Source: Bacteroides mediterraneensis
GTDB taxonomy: Bacteria > Bacteroidota > Bacteroidia > Bacteroidales > Bacteroidaceae
DNA length: 64,000 bases
Assembly: GCF_900128455.1 (NCBI RefSeq)
Contig: NZ_LT635783.1
Span: forward strand, 720,322 to 784,321
Direction: 5' to 3'
The notes under the pieces: model-generated
What the model saw: only the letters and a program-made list of their open reading frames with translations
Databases searched by the model: none
Told to the model about the DNA's origin: nothing
Program-made: the position numbers and the translations under genes
Shown: in pieces, positions 8,475 to 17,483 of the stretch
How the letters are laid out: every line of letters starts with the position of its first letter
Numbering within the stretch: the first letter of the stretch is position 1

Positions 8475-9638
8475 TTAGAATTTATAGCCAGTCCAGCTGA
8501 AGACACTTTGGTCGGCTCCTGTGTTGCCGTCTGTGATTTTGACATTTTCGTACGGAGTATCTCCGTCATTGATTTCCTTGCCACTGAGTGTAGAGCTGAT
8601 TCCATTGGTGACACTCATTTGGGTAGCGGTAGTGGCGTTTCCTTTGGAGTCGGTCACATCGATGAAGTCTTTCATCTGTCCGTTTCCAATCACCAGGGCG
8701 TTTTCAATGTGCGCGGTAGCTCCTCTGCGTATCTTGATGGCGTCGTCCATCACCTGGCCGGTAGCGTAGGTGGCAATGGTCATGTTCTTGATGGTGAAAT
8801 CCGACTGTCCTTGGTGGTCAGGTCCGTTTCCGTCCAGGTTACCGTCGGCTTCCACTCCACGCGGGTCTTCCTCCGTGCTGGTGTATCCGGCTTCCCATAC
8901 GCCGTAGCAGTTACTCAACGTGCCTTTATAACCTTGGGTGAAATCGAACATGTCGTCATCGCAGTTTACAGCCAGTATGTTTTCCACATTGACCGTTCCT
9001 CCAAAGAATTCAATGGCATCGTCCGCACCGTCTGTGATATAAAGGTTCTTGATGGTCGTTCCTCTTCCCACACCGTTCAGGGTCAGTCCGTTGTGCTCGA
9101 TGTCCGCACTGGAACGTGCACCGGTGAACCGCAATTCCACGTATTCCAGCGTACCGCTGTTGTCGTTTTCATCCGTACCTCCGTATTTCTGGTTGTTGTC
9201 TACTTCTGTAGAGCCCTGTTCGCCGCTGGTAGCTCCTGAAATCGGTGCCTTTCCGTTGATAATCAATCCACCCCAGTATCCCGTGGTAGCATTTTCTTCA
9301 TCGTCGGCGGTAAAGACAATAGGTTTGTCGGCTGTTCCTTTGGCATTGATTTTACCTCCCTGTGCCACGAGAATATAGTTTCCGAATCCTTTGGCAGCTT
9401 TGATGGTGGTACCAGCCGGAATTTCCAGTGTGCCTCCGTCGGCGACGGTCAGCGTACCGTTCAGGATATATTCATTGTTGGCATCCAAGGTCAGGGTGCC
9501 TTCCACGGTTCCGTTCAGTTCAACCTTTTCACCTCTTGTGCCTGTTTCTTCCGGATTATCGTCGTTGGAACAAGCTGTTAAACTTACGCTGCTTACTATG
9601 GCTGCAAAGGCCATTGCTGTAAAAAATACCTTTTTCAT
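8475..9638 (-). CDS. Surface-type lipoprotein with beta-helix-like repeats, TonB-receptor partner
   Basis: The 387-residue protein has a lipoprotein signal peptide with the lipid Cys at about residue 23 (LTACSNDDNPEE). The acidic residues after Cys resemble the Bacteroides surface export signal. The rest is Gly-, Asn-, Thr- and Asp-rich with short repeated beta turns (GTLTLDANNEYILNGTLTV, HIENALVIGNGQ), which suggests a right-handed parallel beta-helix. There is no recognisable catalytic motif. It follows the TonB-dependent receptor gene by 66 bases on the same strand, so the two are probably co-transcribed and cooperate at the outer membrane. Similar proteins are sometimes annotated 'multidrug transporter', which nothing here supports. 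Function unknown. Confidence 0.7.
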   Translation of the reverse strand: MKKVFFTAMAFAAIVSSVSLTACSNDDNPEETGTRGEKVELNGTVEGTLTLDANNEYILNGTLTVADGGTLEIPAGTTIKAAKGFGNYILVAQGGKINAKGTADKPIVFTADDEENATTGYWGGLIINGKAPISGATSGEQGSTEVDNNQKYGGTDENDNSGTLEYVELRFTGARSSADIEHNGLTLNGVGRGTTIKNLYITDGADDAIEFFGGTVNVENILAVNCDDDMFDFTQGYKGTLSNCYGVWEAGYTSTEEDPRGVEADGNLDGNGPDHQGQSDFTIKNMTIATYATGQVMDDAIKIRRGATAHIENALVIGNGQMKDFIDVTDSKGNATTATQMSVTNGISSTLSGKEINDGDTPYENVKITDGNTGADQSVFSWTGYKF

Positions 9639-9704
9639 AATGAATAATTGATTAAGAAAATTGATTGTCTTTATTGCTAGTTTATGTTATGTAAAGTCTC
9701 TTGA

Positions 9705-12404
9705 TTAGAAGTTGCAGGCCACTCCGATGCTGAAGTCCATGCCTCTCTTGTATTTGCTCAGTACCACTTCTTTTCCGTCGGCATTGCCTTTCCGGGTCAG
9801 CTGGTGGGCCGGATTCAGCAAGTTCTTTGCTTTCAGGCTGAGGGTCACGTATTTGTTCAGCTGAGCGGAAGAAACGAAGTCGAGTGTCGGGACACCGTTT
9901 TCCACGATGTCCTGATATCCCTCCGTGCCGATGGTATGGATACGGTCGCTGAAATAGTTCACCACCAGTGTATTGGTAAAACTCTTCTGCCCTTTCCGGA
10001 ACAGATGGCTCAGGTCTGCATTGAAAATCCAGGGTGCGGCTCCTTCCAGTTGTGAACCGGTGGGGTCGGTGGCCAGGGGCACTTTGGCGTAGGTGTACGT
10101 ATAGGCCCCGTTGATGCCCAGGCTGAGTTTGCTGACTCCGTTGCCCTGCAGGTTGCGGTTGAACAAGTCCTTTCGGAATTCCATTTCCACTCCGGCCACG
10201 GTAGCGTGGTTCGCAATGTTCTCATAAGAGAGAAATCCTCCGGCACTGGCAATCTCGATGCGTGAAATCGGGTTCTGGATGTATTTGTAGAATCCGGTGA
10301 CGGAAAACAGCTCGCTCGGAGAAATATAGAAATCCCACTTCAAGTCTACGTTGTAGTTGTCCGAAGGCTTCAAGTCCGGGTTACCCTGGCTGTTGAAACT
10401 GACACTGGTATAACGGAACGGGGAAATTTCTTTGGCTTGCGGCAGGGTGTAAGTCTTGCTGGCAGCCAGGCGGAGCGCATGCTTGTCGTTGAAATTATAG
10501 CGCAGGTTGAGGCTGGGGAGGAAATAAGATTTGTCGATGGTATTTTTTCCTTTGGTCCCTCCACGGTTCACATTGTAGTCCACGCGGATATTGACATCGT
10601 CGTATTTCACTCCGAGGTTGGCAATGAAGCGCGAGGTAAACTGATAAGTGGCTTCCGCATAGGCCGAGTGGATATTCTTCCGGACACCGTATTCATCCAC
10701 GTTGCGGTCTAGCTGGAACATGCCGTTGTCCAAATTCTCCTGGTTGTAGAAATCCCCGAAGGAAATGTGTGCTAGGTCGAAAACCGACTGCTTGACGACA
10801 GACATGTCGTATTCCGTAGCTTCGAAGTTGTCGTCTACTATCCGGCCCATGTAGCCCAGTTGAATGTTCGACAAATCCCCATACCCGTTGTGGAGCTTAT
10901 ACGTCAGTCCGCCCCGGAGGTTCAGGTCGTTTTCCTGCAATTCAGAGAAATAACGCTGTTGCACGCCCGTACCTTTCATCGGTACATAACCCTTGTCGGT
11001 TTTTACCAGGTTGTTGATTCTTCTGTCGGGTTCGTTTCCTTGAATCGTGTTGTAAGAAAGTCCGGCATCCAGCAGGAAATTCTTGCCCAAGTCCCATTGC
11101 GTGTGAAGCTGGTTCACAAACAGCAGGTTATCGTTGGTCTGCTGACGGCGCATGAATCCCTCGTATGTGTCCGACGACTGATAGTCGGCATCCATTCCAA
11201 GGTAATCGCCCACAGAGGAATTGGAGGCATGCACCATCATGAAGTTGTAGGACAGGTGATGCTTCTGGTTGTGGGTGTAACTCAGGTTGGCCATGGCCAG
11301 CTGACTGGTCTCGATGCGGGAGATTTCGCCGCCCATATCCTGCGACAAATCACCGCTGGTAATGGTATTTCGCACTTCTTCGTCGTAGTAGGAGAAGTTT
11401 TTATGGTGACTGGCCACGATGAAGAAAGAGAGCGGGTTGTCGTGGATACGGAACTGTTTTCCCCCCGACAGACTATAGTCCTGGTTGATGGGGATATTCT
11501 TTTGGGAAGGGTCGATGGCATTTTTAAAGCTGTAGCTGTGCAAATCCTCTCCCGGTTGGGTGGTATTGGCAAATCCGAACAAGTTGCTTCCGCTGGCTTG
11601 CAGCAGGTCGCCCGACAGTGCTTGAGTATTGACACCTCCCGACAGGCTGAAATCCAGTGTGGCGTCTCCCGTCAGTTCCTTCGACGTGATGTTGATGTCG
11701 GCTCCTGATGCATCGGCAGGGGTGTTGCCATAAAAAGCCTTGTTCACTTCCACCGACTGGATGATGTCGGTAGAGAAAAAGTCGAGGGCAATATTCTTGT
11801 ATTCAGGGTCTTCCGACGGAATGGGATAGCGGTTGAGAGTGGTGAGGTTGTAGCGGTCGCCCAATCCGCGGACAAAGACATTTTTCACTCCCTCCTGTTT
11901 CGAGATACCCGATATCTTGGTCACGGCAGCCTGTGCGTCGCTGACACCTTTTCGTGCCAGTTCTTTGGCGCCGACTGCCTGAACGGCCACTACCGACCGT
12001 TTTTGTTCCAGCAGGGTCACGCTTTCAGATTCGCGGTTGGCCTTGGCTACCACTACCACATCCGACAACAGGTGGTCGTCGGTCACCATTTCGAAATCGA
12101 GCGTAGTGATTTTATTGTTCTCAATCTTGACCTGTCTTTTGATGGCAGTCTTGTAGCCTACATATTTAATCTCGATGTCGTAGATACCGTCTTCCACTCC
12201 TGAAAGCTGGAAATTTCCGTCCATGTCGGTCACGGCTCCGATGCTGCTCCCTACAATCTGTACCGTGGCACCAATCAGCGGCTCTTTTGATTTCTGGTCT
12301 GTAATGCAGCCCTTGATATTGACATTTACCTCTACAGCAAACACTTTGGCAGTAATCAGTGAGGTAAAAAGCGCTGCGTGAATCCATCTTCTTGTTCTGT
12401 TCAT
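9705..12404 (-). CDS. TonB-dependent outer-membrane receptor with carboxypeptidase-regulatory-like domain
   Basis: This 899-residue protein has a signal peptide (about 1-23) and a carboxypeptidase-regulatory-like domain (about 27-110, with GATVQIVGSSIGAVTDMDGNFQL). The plug domain (about 140-245) has GVKNVFVRGLGDRYNLTTLN, and a C-terminal 22-strand barrel ends in aromatic FSIGVACNF. It is not a SusC: no SusD gene is adjacent and it is about 100 residues shorter than the SusC proteins in this window. Its partner is instead the downstream beta-helix-like lipoprotein. It imports an unidentified ligand using TonB energy. Confidence 0.88.
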   Translation of the reverse strand: MNRTRRWIHAALFTSLITAKVFAVEVNVNIKGCITDQKSKEPLIGATVQIVGSSIGAVTDMDGNFQLSGVEDGIYDIEIKYVGYKTAIKRQVKIENNKITTLDFEMVTDDHLLSDVVVVAKANRESESVTLLEQKRSVVAVQAVGAKELARKGVSDAQAAVTKISGISKQEGVKNVFVRGLGDRYNLTTLNRYPIPSEDPEYKNIALDFFSTDIIQSVEVNKAFYGNTPADASGADINITSKELTGDATLDFSLSGGVNTQALSGDLLQASGSNLFGFANTTQPGEDLHSYSFKNAIDPSQKNIPINQDYSLSGGKQFRIHDNPLSFFIVASHHKNFSYYDEEVRNTITSGDLSQDMGGEISRIETSQLAMANLSYTHNQKHHLSYNFMMVHASNSSVGDYLGMDADYQSSDTYEGFMRRQQTNDNLLFVNQLHTQWDLGKNFLLDAGLSYNTIQGNEPDRRINNLVKTDKGYVPMKGTGVQQRYFSELQENDLNLRGGLTYKLHNGYGDLSNIQLGYMGRIVDDNFEATEYDMSVVKQSVFDLAHISFGDFYNQENLDNGMFQLDRNVDEYGVRKNIHSAYAEATYQFTSRFIANLGVKYDDVNIRVDYNVNRGGTKGKNTIDKSYFLPSLNLRYNFNDKHALRLAASKTYTLPQAKEISPFRYTSVSFNSQGNPDLKPSDNYNVDLKWDFYISPSELFSVTGFYKYIQNPISRIEIASAGGFLSYENIANHATVAGVEMEFRKDLFNRNLQGNGVSKLSLGINGAYTYTYAKVPLATDPTGSQLEGAAPWIFNADLSHLFRKGQKSFTNTLVVNYFSDRIHTIGTEGYQDIVENGVPTLDFVSSAQLNKYVTLSLKAKNLLNPAHQLTRKGNADGKEVVLSKYKRGMDFSIGVACNF

Positions 12405-12518
12405 GTATCGTTTGCTTTTTTCTGCCGCAAAGTTGCGGACTTCCCGTTACAGGGTGAAAGCAATCCGATGAAGTTGCATTTACGAAGATGTGTCGTCTGT
12501 GTTGCCGTTTTTTCATTC

Positions 12519-13283
12519 CTATTTCAGCAGGAAGCGGAGTGTCTGTGCATCGCTGGAGGCCGCATCGTAGGAAAAGCCTTCCCATTCAAAGGCTTTCAGC
12601 TGTTCCGGCTGTTCAATCCGGTTTTTCAGGATGAAGCGGGTCATTTCGCCGCGGCACATCTTGGCATAGACCACCACGGTGGTGGGTTTTCCGTTCTTCA
12701 GGGTATAAAATTCGGGAGTAATGACCTGGACTTCCCGGCATATCTTGTCCCAATGGAACAGGTCTTTCATTTCGCCACTGGCCAGATTGACCAGAACACC
12801 TCCTTGCCGACGGATGGCTTCGATGAAGTAGTCGGTCAGAATCGGTTTCCAATAGTCGAACTGCGTTTGGTGCTGGTGTTCCGGCAGGCGGACATTCCCC
12901 TCCATCCGGTAGTTCCTGATGGCATCCAGCGGACGCAGCAGGCCATATAAGAAAGAGGTAATGAACAGGTGCTGCTGGGCAAACCGGAAATCCTCTGTAG
13001 TAAAGTCGGCCGGATGGATACGTTTGAACACCATACCCGTGTAGGCTAGCAGTGCCGGGAGAGACGGAGTGTCCGGTGAAAGAAAATCCTGGTAACGCAG
13101 GCGGTTCTCTGCGGCCAGCTTGGCATTCACTTTCAGCATCCGGCCCAGTTCCTCGGCGGTAAATTGGTTCATGTACAGGGCATTTTCCCGGGCTTCCTTC
13201 TGAAAATGAGGCACAGTGGTTTCGGGGAATTTTATCTTGGTGCGTGCCGTCATGGTTTTGGCACACGAAATGAAGGTCATCAT
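12519..13283 (-). CDS. yaaA: YaaA-family peroxide-stress protein (DUF328)
   Basis: This 254-residue cytoplasmic protein has typical YaaA features: FISCAKTM at the N-terminus, YQDFLSPDTPSLPALLAYTGMVFKRIHP in the middle, LLRPLDAIRNYRMEG, VNLASGEMKDLF, and MCRGEMTRFIL near the C-terminus. Length matches the family (about 250). In E. coli YaaA limits intracellular free iron and DNA damage under hydrogen peroxide; its fold binds DNA. It is divergent from the thioredoxin-like gene. A second Met at residue 2 leaves the start uncertain by one codon. Confidence 0.88.
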   Translation of the reverse strand: MMTFISCAKTMTARTKIKFPETTVPHFQKEARENALYMNQFTAEELGRMLKVNAKLAAENRLRYQDFLSPDTPSLPALLAYTGMVFKRIHPADFTTEDFRFAQQHLFITSFLYGLLRPLDAIRNYRMEGNVRLPEHQHQTQFDYWKPILTDYFIEAIRRQGGVLVNLASGEMKDLFHWDKICREVQVITPEFYTLKNGKPTTVVVYAKMCRGEMTRFILKNRIEQPEQLKAFEWEGFSYDAASSDAQTLRFLLK

Positions 13284-13316
13284 ATTGCAGGCTTGTTTTT
13301 TCGTTAAAACTCTTTA

Positions 13317-13324
13317 CAAAGATA
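13317..13324 (-). promoter_or_regulatory. Candidate -7 box for yaaA
   Basis: The minus strand reads TATCTTTG, an exact TAnnTTTG, 34 bases before the yaaA start. The same octamer serves the divergent thioredoxin-like gene at 13357-13364. Confidence 0.55.
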
Positions 13325-13356
13325 GGTTCCCCGGCGGATTTTCCATCGGTTTACGG

Positions 13357-13364
13357 TATCTTTG
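13357..13364 (+). promoter_or_regulatory. Candidate -7 box for the thioredoxin-like gene
   Basis: TATCTTTG lies 35 bases before the ATG at 13399. No clear TTTG is found 19-21 bases upstream. It mirrors the yaaA box on the other strand. Confidence 0.55.
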
Positions 13365-13398
13365 TCAGGATTTAACATTTACAGAAAGGAAAAAGACA

Positions 13399-13917
13399 AT
13401 GAAAAGCGTACGAATCTGGAGTCTTCTGTGCCTGATTTGGATGGGGGTGCTGGCAGCCTCTGCACAGGACACGGGAAAGGAAAAAATCAAAGTGGGAGAT
13501 GTGATGCCTGCCATCACCCTCAGCTCGGAAGTGTATGGGAAAGTGGCCCCGGCCGACTTGAAAGGCAAGGTGGTACTGGTGAGCCTGTTTGCCACGTGGT
13601 GCGGCCCTTGCCAGCTGGAACTGGCGGAAGTGCAGAAAACCTTGTGGCCGAAATACAAGGATTGCAAGGATTTCAAGCTGCTGGTTATCGGGCGGGAACA
13701 TACTGATGCCGAGTTGAAGAAATACAACGAACGGAAAAAGTTTACCTTTCCGCTCTATCCGGACCCGAAGCGGGAAGTGTTCTCTCTGTTTGCCGACCAG
13801 AGTATTCCCCGTGCCTATCTGTTCGGAAAGGACGGTAAGCTGATTCGGGCTTCCGTCGGCTATACGAAAGCCGAGTTTGAGGAGCTGATGAAAGCCATCG
13901 AAACGGCCCTGAAATGA
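13399..13917 (+). CDS. Secreted TlpA-family thioredoxin-like protein
   Basis: I chose the ATG at 13399, which follows AGAAAGGAAAAAG and begins a signal peptide (MKSVRIWSLLCLIWMGVLAASAQ). This gives 172 residues; an in-frame extension upstream has no signal sequence. The mature part is a thioredoxin fold with active site WCGPC (Cys68 and Cys71) in VSLFATWCGPCQLEL and a cis-Pro region (QSIPRAYLFGKDG). It should act in the periplasm or at the cell surface as a thiol reductase. Its neighbours give no partner. The 22-bp palindrome array starts 21 bases after its stop. Confidence 0.87.
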   Translation: MKSVRIWSLLCLIWMGVLAASAQDTGKEKIKVGDVMPAITLSSEVYGKVAPADLKGKVVLVSLFATWCGPCQLELAEVQKTLWPKYKDCKDFKLLVIGREHTDAELKKYNERKKFTFPLYPDPKREVFSLFADQSIPRAYLFGKDGKLIRASVGYTKAEFEELMKAIETALK

Positions 13918-13937
13918 GCGAAAAAAAGGGCCTGAAA

Positions 13938-14041
13938 AAACGCCTTTGCGTTTGAAGGAAAACGTAAGTTCGTTTTACCTGAAACGCAAAGGCGTTTTGT
14001 TTCAAACGTAAGTGCGTTTTCATGCAAACGCACTTGCGTTT
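13938..14041. repeat. Five 16-bp palindromes repeated at exactly 22 bp
   Basis: Near-palindromic 16-mers begin at 13938, 13960, 13982, 14004 and 14026, each exactly 22 bp after the previous, with 6-bp spacers. They fit AAACGYAAGKGCGTTT or its reverse complement. Unit 1 is the exact reverse complement of unit 3, and unit 5 is that of unit 4 but for one base. The array sits between the convergent 3' ends of the thioredoxin-like gene and carB. The last unit runs into a T tract. Spacers are too short for CRISPR, and the 22-bp period rules out a repeated peptide. Confidence 0.9.
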
Positions 14042-14060
14042 TTTTTGAGCCCTCAAAAGG

Positions 14061-14093
14061 CTTCGAAAGTCTTCAGAAAACCTTCGAAAGTCT
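14061..14093. repeat. Direct repeat CTTCGAAAGTCT, two copies 21 bp apart
   Basis: CTTCGAAAGTCT occurs at 14061-14072 and 14082-14093. Each copy has a TTCGAA palindrome core, and the 21-bp offset nearly matches the 22-bp period of the adjacent array. It lies between that array and the end of carB. Confidence 0.75.
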
Positions 14094-14100
14094 ACATTTT

Positions 14101-17100
14101 TTATTTGTATTCCTGCCAGCTCTTTATCTGGATGTCTTCCTGCTTCAGATGGCAGAAAGCCTCGATGAATGCCTTGGCCAGACGGGCGTTGGTAATCAGC
14201 GGAATGTTGTGGTCGATGGCCCCGCGGCGGATGCGGTATCCGTTGGTGAGTTCCCGCTTGGTATGGTTCTTCGGGATGTTCACAATCAGCTCGAATTTGT
14301 GTTCCGCAATCATCTTCATCACGTTGTTTTCGGCGTGCGGACGTTCATCGGGCCAGAACACCGGTGTGGTCGGAATGCCGTGCGAGTTCAGGAAGGCAGC
14401 CGTGCCGGCAGTGGCATAGATGTCGTATCCTTTCTGGTGCAGCATGTGGCTGGCATCCAGCAGGTCCACTTTCGATTTGGTGGCGCCGGAAGAGAAGAGT
14501 ACCGATTTCTTCGGAATCTTGTAGCCTGTCGCAATCAAGGCGTTCAGCAAGGCTTCGTCAAAGTCATCGCCCAGACAGCCTACTTCTCCCGTAGACGACA
14601 TGTCGACACCCAGTACCGGGTCGGCATTCTGCAGACGGGCGAACGAGAACTGGGAGGCCTTGACTCCAATCCAGTCGATATCGAACGCCAGTTTGTCGGG
14701 ACGCACGTACGGGGCATCGAGCATGATGCGGGTGGCCGTTTCGATGAAGTTGCGTTTCAACACCTTCGATACGAACGGGAAGCTTCGGGAAGCACGCAGG
14801 TTGCATTCAATCACTTTCACGTCATTGTTCTTGGCCAGGTACTGGATGTTGAACGGACCCGAAATGTTGAGTTCCTTGGCAATCTTGCGGCTGATTTTCT
14901 TAATCTGGCGGGCCGTCGCAAAATAAATGTGCTGTGCGGGGAATACCAGGGTCGCGTCGCCGGAATGCACGCCGGCATATTCGATGTGTTCCGATATGGC
15001 GTATTCCACAATCTCTCCGTTCTGTGCTACGGCATCGAATTCGATTTCCTTGGTTTCCTGCATGAACTGCGATACAACCACCGGATATTCCTTGGACACC
15101 TCACTGGCCATTTGCAGGAAGCGTTCCAGTTCCTCCTGGTCATAGCATACGTTCATGGCGGCTCCAGAGAGCACGTACGACGGACGAACCAATACCGGAT
15201 ATCCCACTTTCTTCACGAACTCTTTCACGTCGTCCAGACTGGTCAGTTCCTGCCAGGCCGGTTGGTCGATGCCCAGCTGGTCGAGCATAGCCGAGAACTT
15301 GTTGCGGTTTTCCGCCCGGTCGATGGAAATCGGAGAGGTACCGAGTACCGGTACCGACTGGCGATACAGTTTCATGGCCAGGTTGTTCGGAATCTGTCCG
15401 CCTACCGAGACAATGACACCACGCGGCTGTTCCAGGTCGATGACATCAAGTACCCGTTCGAAGGAAAGTTCATCGAAATACAGACGGTCGCATACGTCGT
15501 AGTCGGTAGACACCGTTTCCGGATTATAGTTGATCATGATGGATTTGTATCCCAGCTTGCGGGCGGTCTGGATGGCATTCACCGAGCACCAGTCGAATTC
15601 CACGGACGAGCCGATGCGGTAGGCACCTGAACCGAGGACGATGACCGATTTCTCGTTCTTGTAATAATTGACATCGTGTCCTTCCACGGCATACGTCATA
15701 TACAGGTAGTTGGTCAGTTCCGGATGTTCGGAGGCCACCGTGTTGATACGTTTCACCGCTGGCAGGATACCCAGCTTCTTGCGGTAGGCACGTACTTGCA
15801 GGTTTTCTTTCTCCATGTTTCCCTGCGTGGGTTTCAGTACGAAGCGGGCAATCTGGAAATCGGAGAAGCCCATTACCTTGGCCTGACGGAGCACCTCGGC
15901 CGGAAGTTCTTCGAGCGAGTTGTATTCGGACAGCTTATGTTTGTAGTCGACAATGTTTTTCAGCTTGCCGATGAACCACGGGTCAATCTTGGTCAGTTCG
16001 TAGATGCGCTCGATGGAATATCCCTCTTCCAGGGCCTGTGCGATGGCGAAGATACGCAGGTCGGTCGGGTTGGACAGTTCGTCGTCCAGGTTCGTGAAGC
16101 GGGTATGGTCATTGCCCACAAAGCCGTGCATGCCCTGACCAATCATACGCAGGCCTTTCTGGATAATCTCTTCAAACGTCCGTCCGATGGACATGATTTC
16201 GCCCACCGACTTCATGCTGGAGCCGATGCGGTGGGATACGCCGGCAAACTTGTTGAGGTCCCAGCGCGGAATCTTGCAAATCAGGTAATCCAGTTGCGGA
16301 GCCACATAGGCCGAGTTCGGGGTGCCCATCTCACCGATTTCATCCAATGTATAGCCCAGCGCAATCTTGGCTGCCACGAAAGCCAGTGGATAACCGGTGG
16401 CCTTGGAAGCCAGTGCCGATGAACGGCTCAGGCGGGCATTTACCTCAATGATACGGTAGTCGTTGGTTTCGGCGTGGAACGCATACTGGATGTTGCATTC
16501 TCCCACAATGTTCAGATGGCGGATACATTGCTTTGACAAGTCTTGCAGCATGCTGACCTGTTCTTCGGTCAGTGAGCAGGTAGGAGCCACCACGATGGAT
16601 TCTCCGGTATGGATGCCCAGCGGGTCGAAGTTTTCCATGCTGGCCACGGTGAAGCAATGGTCGTTGGCATCGCGGATGACCTCGAACTCGATTTCTTTCC
16701 AGCCTTTCAGGGATTCTTCCACTAGAATCTGCGGGGAGAAGGTGAAGGCACTTTCAGCCAGTTCGATGAATTTTTCCTCATCGGGGCAGATGCCGCTTCC
16801 CAGACCTCCCAGCGCATAAGCCGAACGGATCATGACCGGATAGCCGATAGACCGTGCGGCTTCGAGTGCATCCCGCATGTTTTCCACTGCCCGGCTGACA
16901 GGAGTCTTGAGGGGTACTTCGTTGAGTTTCTTGACAAACAGGTCGCGGTCTTCTGTGTACATGATGGCATCCACTGAAGTGCCCAGCACTTCCACACCAT
17001 ATTCTTTCAGAACGCCTTTTTGGTAAAGTTCCGTACCGCAGTTCAGGGCTGTTTGTCCGCCGAAAGCCAGCAGAATACCGTCCGGACGTTCCTTCTTGAT

Positions 17101-17325
17101 GATTTCAGTTACGAAATACGGAGTCACGGGCAGGAAGTAGACTTGGTCGGCAATGCCTTCCGAAGTCTGGATGGTGGCAATATTGGGATTGATGAGGACG
17201 GAGCGGATACCTTCTTCGCGCAATGCTTTCAAGGCCTGCGAACCTGAATAGTCGAACTCTCCGGCTTGTCCGATTTTCAGTGCGCCTGATCCGAGAACCA
17301 GGACTTTTTTCAATTCTTTCTTCAT
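14101..17325 (-). CDS. carB: Carbamoyl-phosphate synthase large subunit
   Basis: This 1074-residue enzyme makes carbamoyl phosphate for pyrimidine and arginine synthesis. It has two homologous ATP-grasp halves, each with a preATP-grasp GSGA motif (VLVLGSGALKIGQAGEFDYSG near the start and VIVLGSGAYRIGSSVEFDW near the middle). The C-terminal MGS-like allosteric domain contains YDIYATAGTAAFLNSHGI. I start it at 17325 (MKKELKKVLVLGSG); a longer open frame runs upstream to 17403 without conserved sequence. Length matches E. coli CarB (1073). The small glutaminase subunit gene carA is not adjacent: the upstream neighbour is the divergent trpS. Confidence 0.95.
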   Translation of the reverse strand: MKKELKKVLVLGSGALKIGQAGEFDYSGSQALKALREEGIRSVLINPNIATIQTSEGIADQVYFLPVTPYFVTEIIKKERPDGILLAFGGQTALNCGTELYQKGVLKEYGVEVLGTSVDAIMYTEDRDLFVKKLNEVPLKTPVSRAVENMRDALEAARSIGYPVMIRSAYALGGLGSGICPDEEKFIELAESAFTFSPQILVEESLKGWKEIEFEVIRDANDHCFTVASMENFDPLGIHTGESIVVAPTCSLTEEQVSMLQDLSKQCIRHLNIVGECNIQYAFHAETNDYRIIEVNARLSRSSALASKATGYPLAFVAAKIALGYTLDEIGEMGTPNSAYVAPQLDYLICKIPRWDLNKFAGVSHRIGSSMKSVGEIMSIGRTFEEIIQKGLRMIGQGMHGFVGNDHTRFTNLDDELSNPTDLRIFAIAQALEEGYSIERIYELTKIDPWFIGKLKNIVDYKHKLSEYNSLEELPAEVLRQAKVMGFSDFQIARFVLKPTQGNMEKENLQVRAYRKKLGILPAVKRINTVASEHPELTNYLYMTYAVEGHDVNYYKNEKSVIVLGSGAYRIGSSVEFDWCSVNAIQTARKLGYKSIMINYNPETVSTDYDVCDRLYFDELSFERVLDVIDLEQPRGVIVSVGGQIPNNLAMKLYRQSVPVLGTSPISIDRAENRNKFSAMLDQLGIDQPAWQELTSLDDVKEFVKKVGYPVLVRPSYVLSGAAMNVCYDQEELERFLQMASEVSKEYPVVVSQFMQETKEIEFDAVAQNGEIVEYAISEHIEYAGVHSGDATLVFPAQHIYFATARQIKKISRKIAKELNISGPFNIQYLAKNNDVKVIECNLRASRSFPFVSKVLKRNFIETATRIMLDAPYVRPDKLAFDIDWIGVKASQFSFARLQNADPVLGVDMSSTGEVGCLGDDFDEALLNALIATGYKIPKKSVLFSSGATKSKVDLLDASHMLHQKGYDIYATAGTAAFLNSHGIPTTPVFWPDERPHAENNVMKMIAEHKFELIVNIPKNHTKRELTNGYRIRRGAIDHNIPLITNARLAKAFIEAFCHLKQEDIQIKSWQEYK

Positions 17326-17416
17326 GGTTATAGATAAATTGGTGTTTTTCTCAAAGGTTGTTTGTGTCCGGCGGCTGTTTTTGTCGTTTTGGACTACTTG
17401 CAAAGAAACGATTTAT

Positions 17417-17448
17417 TTTGAAGAAAACAAAGGATTTATATATCTTTG
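17417..17448 (+). promoter_or_regulatory. Bacteroides-type promoter for trpS-murF
   Basis: TTTG (17417-17420), 20 bases, then TATCTTTG (17441-17448), an exact consensus match. The trpS start codon lies 35 bases downstream. Confidence 0.8.
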
Positions 17449-17483
17449 CTGCAATTTAGAAAGTAGAAACAATAGCTTGTAGT

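Noticed and set aside
13938..14041. CRISPR array
   Set aside because: Repeats are 16 bp and spacers only 6 bp, units vary, and no cas genes are present.
14149..15630. A 493-codon open frame antisense to carB
   Set aside because: Shadow of carB with no family character.
17326..17403. Extended N-terminus for carB
   Set aside because: The 26 extra residues are not like the family and the shorter form matches the normal CarB length.
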